The notes under the pieces: generated by a model
Seen by the model: the letters and a program-made list of their open reading frames with translations, nothing else
Databases searched by the model: none
Told to the model about the DNA's origin: nothing
Translations under genes and position numbers: made by a program
Part shown: positions 9,903 to 17,612 of the stretch, piece by piece
Numbering within the stretch: the stretch's first letter is position 1
How the letters are laid out: each line of letters starts with the position of its first letter
Source of the DNA: Ustilago trichophora
Taxonomy: Eukaryota > Basidiomycota > Ustilaginomycetes > Ustilaginales > Ustilaginaceae
NCBI GenBank assembly: GCA_900323505.1
Contig: OOIN01000001.1
Coordinates: 868,001-932,000 of the forward strand
Direction: 5' to 3'
Length of the DNA stretch: 64,000 bases

Positions 9903-12185
9903 ATGCATACCCTTCCAGCCGCAAAGGTTGTCGGCCACGACTTCCTCGGCAATCACATTGGTCAGCTTCTCATTCGTCAACCCGTCAAGAGGACCGCCCC
10001 AGCTCCTCGCAACAAGACTTCCTCCAATGGAAGCACTGTATGCGGCGGCGACGACAAGACTGTACGTCGCGCATCTGTGGTCTCACTTGAGCCAGCCTCC
10101 ACCGCTTCTTCTGCATCCAACACAAGCGACGTACAATCTGCCACAGCGGCTCTCGACTCGTTCCTCAATGTCGGCCCCATCACTCCACTGGGTACTTCTG
10201 CTGACCCTGTCGCCAGTCTCGAGAACAGCAGCGAAAGCTCAGCATCCGAACCCAGCTCGGTCGACAGTCGATCCGGCAGTGCGGATGCAGAATTGCACCT
10301 TAATTTCGACCAGCTCTCTCTGTCTCACAAGAGACTTGCATCTGAAGGTGTTCCAAAATCGCCTCGAGTCAGCTTCGTCACCAACTTTGGAGCGAGACCG
10401 CAAAGGTCGGGCAGCAGGCGCGCCCCTTCCGAGGCAGGCTCTTCCAGCTACTTTGGCATGAGCAGCGCCATGAGCTCCCACATGAGCTCGGCAAGCCTGT
10501 CACCCATGGAGCCTTCTGGTGGTATCAGCTGGAATCTTCCCTTCCGCGAGCAGCACCCTTCTTTTGCTCAGGCCGTCGAGCACAACGCTTCACTCAATCG
10601 CAATCGATCGCAACAGAGCTCAAGCTCAAGCTCCGGTGCTGCTTCTTCCTCGCAACCCTCGAAACCGTCCACTCCACCCTCTGGTCTCGATGCAGAAGCA
10701 GTCACACCGACCACAGCCAGCGGCGGCGAAGCTGCATCCAGTGCAAAGAGTCAATCCTTTTCGGCCGTCGCTTCGACTCAGCCCGTTCGACAGCGTCTCA
10801 CACGAGCTGCCACCGAGTCCACTCTGAATCCCGCAGCGCAGATGCAGCAGCAGCAGAAGCAGCAGCAGAAGCAGCAGCAGCAACAGCCTCTCAAGTCGCC
10901 CGGTGCATCTTCTGGCCTCTCGCACTCCAACAGCATGGGAGCTACCACATCTGCACTGCGCACGCATCGCAAGAAGCCATCGCTGGTACCCAAGGGTGAC
11001 GATGAGCGCACTTTTTGCTTTGTTGATGCCTCTTCGAGCGATGCAGAGTTCGATGAGCCTTTAGTGGAAGAACCCAGCGAGGCGGCGAATACCACGGTGA
11101 CATTGCCGTTGGCACGTTCCGCTTCCGACTCTTCGTACAAGGACGTTGTAGATGTGCAGTACGGTGCTCACACGAGGGCTAGCAGCGAGCAAAGCAAGGC
11201 TAGCAAGAACGTTGCTGATGCTATGCAGTCAGCAACATCGACGCCGACAATCGAGGCTCCGAGGGCAAGTGGCCTTGCCATGGCCGCCGACACATTGGTG
11301 GATGAAGCACAACAGAATGACACATTGCGTATTTCGCAGCCGGTCGTTCGCGACCAAGATACCCGCCAACATTCTTCCGTCTTCCCTATCAAGCCCCTCT
11401 CTTCGGCAAGCCAAACTGGTGTTTCTCGTCCCGCACGAAGGCTTCGAATCCAGCCCAATGTGCAGTCGCGACCAAGTTTGTTGGAAAAGACCATGGAGGA
11501 GCAACGACGTGCTAGTCGTCAAGCAAAGACGGCCAGTGCCAGTGTCGTACCCGCTGAGAGTGAGTCTCCAGCCGTTACGCCAAGCGCTAGTGAGAAGGTC
11601 CCCGAGTCACCGGGGGCCAAAGCAGCCTTGGCTGACCGTTACGACCCTATCGCTTACGGTGCCGGACAGCGTACCTTCCGCATTCAATCTCCTGCGGCTG
11701 CCGCTGGTGGCGGTGGATTCGACTTTCCCTTCACCACCATCTCCTACGATGGACGTGACAAGGCAGGCGAGAGAGACAATCCTCGCGCCAGCCACGCACG
11801 AACCAGCGACTGGGCTCGCGCACAAAGGCTCCTCGCCAGCTCGCCACCTGCACACGAGCTTTCCTCACGCACCTCCCAATCTGGCTACGTCGACATGCGA
11901 GCATCATGTCACTCCATGTCGGGCTTCGACGACATCGTCTCCTCCTCCTCCTCTTCTGTCACTCCTCCTCCACCTTGCACAGCCTTGGTTCGCCATCATA
12001 CGGCCAGTTACAGCTCAGAGTCGACCCAAAGTCCAAGCATCCTCGACACGCGCGAGTTGGTATTCAGCCCAACCGAAACCGCCATCTCTACACCAGAGTT
12101 GGAATCGCCTCCTGGACACGCACTCGATTCGGTGGAAAAGGCTGGTGTGGGCGTTGGCAGACGGTCATCACCTCTCTCTTCGTAG
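9903..12185 (+). CDS. Ser-rich low-complexity protein of unknown function
   Basis: This 760-residue single-exon protein matches no family I recognise. The N-terminal segment (MHTLPAAKVVGHDFLGNHIG) looks ordered and may be conserved. Most of the rest is Ser/Ala/Pro-rich and probably disordered. A glutamine-rich tract lies at about residues 313-330. Two acidic or charged islands, FCFVDASSSDAEFDEPL (about 367-385) and LLEKTMEEQRRASRQAK (about 525-545), are plausible short linear motifs. There is no signal peptide or membrane segment. A nuclear or signalling scaffold is possible but not shown. The start is the first ATG of the frame and follows a long CT-rich leader. Confidence 0.7.
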   Translation: MHTLPAAKVVGHDFLGNHIGQLLIRQPVKRTAPAPRNKTSSNGSTVCGGDDKTVRRASVVSLEPASTASSASNTSDVQSATAALDSFLNVGPITPLGTSADPVASLENSSESSASEPSSVDSRSGSADAELHLNFDQLSLSHKRLASEGVPKSPRVSFVTNFGARPQRSGSRRAPSEAGSSSYFGMSSAMSSHMSSASLSPMEPSGGISWNLPFREQHPSFAQAVEHNASLNRNRSQQSSSSSSGAASSSQPSKPSTPPSGLDAEAVTPTTASGGEAASSAKSQSFSAVASTQPVRQRLTRAATESTLNPAAQMQQQQKQQQKQQQQQPLKSPGASSGLSHSNSMGATTSALRTHRKKPSLVPKGDDERTFCFVDASSSDAEFDEPLVEEPSEAANTTVTLPLARSASDSSYKDVVDVQYGAHTRASSEQSKASKNVADAMQSATSTPTIEAPRASGLAMAADTLVDEAQQNDTLRISQPVVRDQDTRQHSSVFPIKPLSSASQTGVSRPARRLRIQPNVQSRPSLLEKTMEEQRRASRQAKTASASVVPAESESPAVTPSASEKVPESPGAKAALADRYDPIAYGAGQRTFRIQSPAAAAGGGGFDFPFTTISYDGRDKAGERDNPRASHARTSDWARAQRLLASSPPAHELSSRTSQSGYVDMRASCHSMSGFDDIVSSSSSSVTPPPPCTALVRHHTASYSSESTQSPSILDTRELVFSPTETAISTPELESPPGHALDSVEKAGVGVGRRSSPLSS

Positions 12186-12426
12186 TTTCTCTTTGTTGCA
12201 TTCTCGCCTTCTCTTTTCGGGTTCTCTTTCTCTTTTCATCATCGGGGTTCTTTCATCGAGTCATGGGAATATTGTTTGGTAGCATCTTTATCATATACAC
12301 GCGCACATCATACTCTTTCACATTTCCTCTTGTCACTTTGCACACTTGGGGTCACAATCTCTCTTTATCCATGGTCAAATCAGATCAATTTTTTCTCTTC
12401 TTCTTTGCATTCATCATTCGACTGAG

Positions 12427-13797
12427 CTAAAGTAGCCAAATTGCATGACTTGCCCCTTGGGGCGATCCATCTTGGAGTGGAGGCAATTGGGTTGTTGCTT
12501 CGACGGTAAAGTGTTGTTTTTCAGTCGAAAACGAAATCACGTCCATGAATCCTTGTTCGTCATCTGTTAGGATGAGTAGGTCTTTGTCGTGTGGGGAGGA
12601 AGGGGAGATTTCGATGGCGTTTGCTTTGCCTCCGCTTGTACGGGTTGTGAATCTAGCTACTTCCTTTAGGTCCACTTTTGTGGGATTGGTGGAGATGGAG
12701 AGTTTGTAGGCTAGGACGAGGCCTTTTGTCGAGTTGGTTTTGCCACGAGTGGTAGCGTAGATGTATTCGAGGTTGGTACTGAACCGAAGGGTGTCTCCTC
12801 GCCAGTTGTGACGTTCACCAGGTAGGGTGGCTTCGGAAAGCATGTCGACGCTGGTTAACCACTTGATGCGATTTTGTTCGTCGGCAAAGGTGGAATAAGA
12901 AGGTACTTGATAGGCATCGACGTAGTTCGAATGTTCCGTCACGGTGAAGATCACCGGGAAGTGGGGATGCGGAATAGCATGTCTAGGCCCATCTCCCTCC
13001 CTTATAGATGGAATCGTATAAAGATGCTTCAACGTAGGAAAAGTATACGCCTGAACTGCATTCGCTCCTAAATCCGCTACAAACGCAACCTGTCCTTCTG
13101 GCTTTCCGTGGCTCAAGTTGCTCGAGGAACAGTCGAAACTATGAGCACCGTATCTCAACGCTTTCCTCGTTTTATCCGCGCCTGCCAACTCTTTCTCTCC
13201 ACCAGGGAGGAAGATGATCTCGTTCAATTTTTCGCCGATGTCTCCTGTTTGCGCGTCCAAAGCGTGAAGTTCACCAGTAGGTCCTCCGGCACTACCGAGG
13301 TATCGACCTGCTCCGGGGAGGCTGCCGAATGCAGGAGCGGTCCAAGTAGAGTAAGGTGGAGGTTGGACATGGACGTAGCTTCCTGTTGCTGTGATTTTAC
13401 GACTGTTTCCAAAGGTAAGATGGTAAGAGTCCGGAGAGACGTGCCACGAGGATAGGGCGGATGGTTGCCCCCAGGTGGTGGCATAGACGGTTTGAGATCC
13501 GGTGGTTGAGACACCGAGCGCAAGGTACTGGTGTGGACCTTGACCAGGGATGGTATGTTCAATGGTGAGTTGGGAGGTGACAAGGTCGTAGGATAGGACA
13601 AAGAGATCCGGGGAGTTGAAGGTCCCTGTGGCTATGTATTGTTTTCGAGGACAGACTGAGTTCGAGGTGGAGGAGGTGGAGGTGGTGAGGAGAGGCGAGG
13701 TAGGGGCTGCGCAGGAGGAGGTCGGATCGTGGAGGGCAAAATTTGCTCCGGTTGCCGGCTGTTGTTCATCAAAGAAGAAAGAAAGAAGAGGCGCCAA
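12427..13797 (-). CDS. Carboxy-cis,cis-muconate cyclase-like lactonase; start unresolved
   Basis: The open frame encodes about 456 residues resembling fungal 3-carboxy-cis,cis-muconate lactonizing enzymes (seven-bladed beta-propeller, lactonase family). Recognisable points are the first strand KQYIATGTFNSPDLF, the W-T-A-P-A-F-G block, the GDGPRHAIPHPHFPVIF segment and the late N-A-I-E-I-S-P block. In the beta-ketoadipate pathway such enzymes lactonise carboxymuconate from protocatechuate. 6-phosphogluconolactonase-like proteins share the fold, so the substrate is unproven. The frame opens with TTG at 13797 and has no ATG until about residue 316, so a 5' exon or a non-AUG start is needed. It lies 113 bases downstream of the Sam37 stop on the same strand. 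Confidence 0.75.
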   Translation of the reverse strand: MAPLLSFFFDEQQPATGANFALHDPTSSCAAPTSPLLTTSTSSTSNSVCPRKQYIATGTFNSPDLFVLSYDLVTSQLTIEHTIPGQGPHQYLALGVSTTGSQTVYATTWGQPSALSSWHVSPDSYHLTFGNSRKITATGSYVHVQPPPYSTWTAPAFGSLPGAGRYLGSAGGPTGELHALDAQTGDIGEKLNEIIFLPGGEKELAGADKTRKALRYGAHSFDCSSSNLSHGKPEGQVAFVADLGANAVQAYTFPTLKHLYTIPSIREGDGPRHAIPHPHFPVIFTVTEHSNYVDAYQVPSYSTFADEQNRIKWLTSVDMLSEATLPGERHNWRGDTLRFSTNLEYIYATTRGKTNSTKGLVLAYKLSISTNPTKVDLKEVARFTTRTSGGKANAIEISPSSPHDKDLLILTDDEQGFMDVISFSTEKQHFTVEATTQLPPLQDGSPQGASHAIWLL

Positions 13798-13910
13798 ACT
13801 CGTCAGTCACTCGATCTTCCCCACAATAAGGTCACAGCATTGGTACGTGCGTAGCTCGATTTCCTCTTTGTCTCGCCTATAGACTACATAAGACACAAGC
13901 TTGCTTGCTA

Positions 13911-15401
13911 CTAGTACTCGTCCTCATCATCATCGTCTAGATCCATCTCGTCCATCTCCTCTTCAAGATCTTCTTCGTTCTGCACCTGCCATCCTTCTCC
14001 ATCCTCCTCCTCGTCGTCTTGATCTTCTTCGTCCTCATCGTATTCCTCATCCTCTTCATCTTCTTCGTCTTCCTCGTCTTCTGCATCTGGGTCGACAAAA
14101 CGCACACTCACAATACCACTGGCAAACGTATACCCTACCAGACCGATCAACGCCGAGCAGATCCACAGCGCGCGACCGAGGCGCAGACGTCGATCTTCCG
14201 GCGGCGACGACGGTTTCTTGCCACCCGATCGGGATGATGTTGTTGATGATGTTGTGTACTGCGGTTGGGATTGGGATGGGACTGTAGGACTTGCCTTTTC
14301 AGGGGTGGAGGGCCAAAAGTAGGAGAGGAATCCGGATCCTCCCGCTGCCGAAGAGGTCGTCGAGGGGGGATTGGGTGGTGTCAAAGCAGCTGCCGAAGGG
14401 GAGATCCATGTGATGCTCTTCGACGAGGGGAAAAGTCGTTCCTTGATCGAGGTGAGATAAGTCGCGATGGAAGGGTAGGATGTTGTGACAAGTTTGGGAA
14501 GAGTGTCGACGGGTAGTTTGGGGTCGGTCGAGAAGAGTAACGGTGCCAAATAGGCAAACGTTTGAGCGTCCAGACTGCCCACCTCTTTCGCCCCCAATGC
14601 AAAACCGAGCTCTCCTCCTCCGTTCGAAGGCAACGCCGCATCAATCACATCCAACACCTCCCTCGCCCTCGTAACCAGCTTGGACCTTTCAAACTCATCC
14701 CGCACTGCATCCTTGGCACTCTGTCCCAACCCCTTCTTTGCCTTGGGTACGATACCAGCCCTTGCGGCCAACTCGTCGGCTTCTCCCGTCTGCGCGCTCG
14801 CCTCTTTGCCGCCCAAACCCCACAATCCTACCGCGGTGAGTCTCGTCTCTACGACATTTCTCAGCCTCGACGGAATCGAGGGCTGGAAACGCATTGGTAA
14901 GCTGGCGAGTTTCACCAGTGCGTTGGAGCTGGATCCTGTTTGGGCGCCGCCGACGGAGGAGTAGGCTGGTGCGGTGACCGTGCGAAAGTTGGCTGGAAGA
15001 CTGAAGAGTGAGTGAAGCGTCAGATCCAACAGTTGATCGTCGAGTAGCGCATGGAGTGCTGTTGACTTTGCAGCTTTCTCGGCGTCCGAGGCCAGGACCG
15101 AGTCGAGGCCTCCTGAAGCGATGCAGTACGACAGGATAGCTTCGACGTTGTCGATGAGCTCCAGCGTCTCGCCTTCCTCACTGAGCACCTGCAGCAGCGG
15201 TACACGGGAGAGAGAGGTGGACGCAGACGCGTATTGCAGCTCGGCATTGTCCTTGAGGGCAAAAGTGGCCTCGAGCAGCGAAGCGGCGTAGAGAGAAGTC
15301 GGGTCGAGAGTGGGTAGCGTTGTAGGGGTGCTCCCCCAGACGTGCAATCGGAGCGTTCTCCGGGGGCCGAGACCGGCTGAGGAGGATGCTTCGGCAGGCA
15401 T
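13911..15401 (-). CDS. Sam37/metaxin-like outer-membrane sorting and assembly subunit
   Basis: Starting at ATG 15401, the protein has 496 residues. The N-terminal part (LRLHVWGSTPTTLPTLDP, VPLLQVLSEEGE, then LIDNVEAILSYCIASGG) matches the thioredoxin/GST-like fold of metaxin and Sam37. A single membrane segment (about residues 410-434) is followed by a 61-residue tail in which about 44 positions are Asp or Glu. Sam37 belongs to the SAM complex, which inserts beta-barrel proteins into the mitochondrial outer membrane. The frame stays open for 76 more codons upstream but begins with TTG and includes a proline run, so ATG 15401 is preferred. MTU1 lies upstream on the same strand and the lactonase-like gene downstream. 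Confidence 0.8.
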   Translation of the reverse strand: MPAEASSSAGLGPRRTLRLHVWGSTPTTLPTLDPTSLYAASLLEATFALKDNAELQYASASTSLSRVPLLQVLSEEGETLELIDNVEAILSYCIASGGLDSVLASDAEKAAKSTALHALLDDQLLDLTLHSLFSLPANFRTVTAPAYSSVGGAQTGSSSNALVKLASLPMRFQPSIPSRLRNVVETRLTAVGLWGLGGKEASAQTGEADELAARAGIVPKAKKGLGQSAKDAVRDEFERSKLVTRAREVLDVIDAALPSNGGGELGFALGAKEVGSLDAQTFAYLAPLLFSTDPKLPVDTLPKLVTTSYPSIATYLTSIKERLFPSSKSITWISPSAAALTPPNPPSTTSSAAGGSGFLSYFWPSTPEKASPTVPSQSQPQYTTSSTTSSRSGGKKPSSPPEDRRLRLGRALWICSALIGLVGYTFASGIVSVRFVDPDAEDEEDEEDEEDEEYDEDEEDQDDEEEDGEGWQVQNEEDLEEEMDEMDLDDDDEDEY

Positions 15402-15824
15402 GGTTTTGCGTTGCACCAGGATAGGGGTGTGAAACGATGATGATGGTGGTGGTGGTGGTGGTGGTGGTGGTGGTAGCTGAGCAGAAGAATTGAGTTGAGA
15501 AATGTCGCTCAAGATGGCCTCGGTCGGCTTCGGAAGTCCCGGAATGGATGAGTGTTCAAGTTGAAGCTGGAAAGTGGAAAAATGTATTTCCCATAGAAAA
15601 ACAAAAAAGTGGTGGTCGGTGCGGATCAACCTTTTTCAAGTGGGAACATCGGGCTCATCCATCTTCAACCTCGCCCCGATTTGTTCTACTGTATCTGCTC
15701 AACCTCATCTTCTTCCCAAAGACACCAGAAACGCTCCCTTCTGAGCAGGAAAGCGAGTCTATAGATTGCGATATAGATACAAGTACATGTACCACCTCTC
15801 CCTTTCCATCGGCGCAGGATGAGA
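15402..15824 (-). promoter_or_regulatory. Promoter and leader of the Sam37-like gene
   Basis: This 423-base gap lies between the MTU1 stop and the Sam37 start. It holds a (GGT)n run at 15445-15474, which would read as (ACC)n in the Sam37 transcript, and one TACTGTA heptamer at 15687-15693. No other gene is evident. Confidence 0.5.
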
Positions 15825-17279
15825 TCAAGACCCAACCCCTGCAGTCGGTATCGCCTCCCTAACCTGCTCGTCGAATACCGTCTTCACCGAAGAAATACCA
15901 CCAGATCCCAAGCACCAGTCCCCTTTCCACAGTCCCAACACTTGTCCTGGAGCTACGGCCAACACTGGCTCTTTGAATCTTACCACGTATCCTCCATCAT
16001 CTTTGTCTTTGCTTCTTGTGACTGTGCATTCCGTTTCCACCTGTCTATGTCGTACTTGGGCCAACAATTGCACCTCGCCGCTTCCGCCCGGTTCAAGTTC
16101 TGCTGGGGGCTCGTTCCATATCCAATCTATCGTGTCCGCTCGAAGTTCGGTGCACATCAGCATGGGATGGTTCTTTCCTTGAACGACGACTATGCTGTTG
16201 TTGGGGATGTCTTTCTTGGCGACGTAGTATTTAGAAGTTGCGCCTCGGATGCGGGCCCCCTGACCAACGGTGAGTGTGTGCAGGCCAGAGTGGGTTGAGA
16301 CGACAGCTCCCGTGTCGCCGTCAATGATGTCTCCAGGGATGGAGGGAATGTAGCCGCCGAGGAAAGAGCTGAAACCGTCCTTATGAGAAACACTCTTGTT
16401 GGAACCGCGAGTACCAATGAAGCAGATCCCCATGCTTTCTCTTCGATCCGCCGTTGGAAGGTCGTACTTTTTCGCCAGTTCTCGAACTTCGGACTTGAGC
16501 AAGTTGGCAAGAGGGAAATGGGCGCGAGCCAATCTCCCCTCACCCACCGAACTCAGGTAGTAGGTTTGATCTTTGGTTCTATCCTTTGCTCTTGTAAGCA
16601 TCGGTCTTGCCTTCCCATCTGCAACTTCAGCCCAGGCGACGTTCGCATAGTGTCCCGTGGCCAACCAGCTCTTCTTTGCCCCGCCCTGACCTGGTGGCAG
16701 CACGCGGTCCATCAGAGCGCCGAACTTGATCTCCCTATTGCAACCCACGTCTGGATTCGGCGTGACGCCATCCCTCCACTCTCCCAATGCCGGCTCAAAC
16801 ACCTGCGTCCAGTACTCTTTACTCAGATCAACCATCCGTACTGGAATATCCAGGTGACGGGCTACCGATTGAACGTCTTCCCAATCCCGTTGCCAGCTGC
16901 ATCCTGAAGCCCCGCCAGATCCCGGGTGGAAGGAAAGAGATTCGTCTAGCTCGTTCCAGTTGCGCATGAAGACCGCCGAGAGGTCGAAGTGGGAAGATTG
17001 GGCGAGTAGCAGGGCTGTTACGGAGGAATCGACGCCTCCGGAGAGAGCTATTGTTATCGCGTCGCCTTTTTGCGGGCCGTGAGGCGGAAGAGCGAGGCTG
17101 CTAGATGTAGTGTATGAGCTCTGAAATAGAAGGGAGCCGGGGTGGAGAGGTGACCGGATGGCAAGTTGGTTCGGCCTGGCTGTGAGATGTATTCTGGATA
17201 AAGCGGATAGTGGCAACCCGGTCGAGTGGGGTATGTTTGCCGTCCGAAAACCAGCTCTGGCCATTTTAGAGAGCTTCAT
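15825..17279 (-). CDS. Mitochondrial tRNA-specific 2-thiouridylase (MnmA/Mtu1 family)
   Basis: The 484-residue protein carries the PP-loop ATP motif SGGVDSS at residues 80-86 and the two catalytic cysteines of the family: Cys180 in NPDVGCNREIKFG and Cys286 in GICFIGTRG. The signature WLATGHYA (205-212) is present. Mtu1/Slm3 thiolates the wobble uridine of mitochondrial tRNAs for Lys, Glu and Gln. The first 70 residues are rich in Arg, Ser and Leu and poor in acidic residues, which fits a mitochondrial presequence. The bacterial enzyme lacks this extension. ATG 17279 is the natural start. It sits 333 bases downstream of the Mif2 stop on the same strand. Confidence 0.93.
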   Translation of the reverse strand: MKLSKMARAGFRTANIPHSTGLPLSALSRIHLTARPNQLAIRSPLHPGSLLFQSSYTTSSSLALPPHGPQKGDAITIALSGGVDSSVTALLLAQSSHFDLSAVFMRNWNELDESLSFHPGSGGASGCSWQRDWEDVQSVARHLDIPVRMVDLSKEYWTQVFEPALGEWRDGVTPNPDVGCNREIKFGALMDRVLPPGQGGAKKSWLATGHYANVAWAEVADGKARPMLTRAKDRTKDQTYYLSSVGEGRLARAHFPLANLLKSEVRELAKKYDLPTADRRESMGICFIGTRGSNKSVSHKDGFSSFLGGYIPSIPGDIIDGDTGAVVSTHSGLHTLTVGQGARIRGATSKYYVAKKDIPNNSIVVVQGKNHPMLMCTELRADTIDWIWNEPPAELEPGGSGEVQLLAQVRHRQVETECTVTRSKDKDDGGYVVRFKEPVLAVAPGQVLGLWKGDWCLGSGGISSVKTVFDEQVREAIPTAGVGS

Positions 17280-17612
17280 ACTGTGGCTGCGGCTATGAGC
17301 TTGTCATGTTCTTCTTGTCGAATCGATTGGAGGTACAATTGATGGTGGCGAGACCAACAGTCTGGTCAATCACGGATGAGAAGAAAGGCCAAATTTCCAA
17401 CAACGCTTTAAAAAATCCTCCACTTGACGCTGCGTCCGCGGAGTTGCCATCCACACCAGCACCTTTTTCAAACAATTCTTGCGTTCATCTTACACATACA
17501 GGCTCGTTCATCACAGAACGATACATCAAACCTCAAACACGTATCAGTGTGAAGGGGAAACAAAGGGGTATCCTAGCATTACACAACCTCGACATGACCT
17601 GGTTTGCGCGTA
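17280..17612 (-). promoter_or_regulatory. Intergenic gap between Mif2 stop and MTU1 start
   Basis: This 333-base gap must hold the Mif2 3' end and the MTU1 promoter. I see no distinctive element apart from A/T-rich patches near 17395-17420. Confidence 0.4.

Noticed and set aside
11152..12282. 376-codon plus-strand frame overlapping the Ser-rich orphan
   Set aside because: It is a frame-shifted shadow of the longer 760-residue gene and lacks an ordered start.
15402..15629. 76-residue extension of the Sam37-like protein
   Set aside because: It opens with TTG-type sequence and includes a proline repeat from a (GGT)n microsatellite; ATG 15401 precedes the conserved fold.
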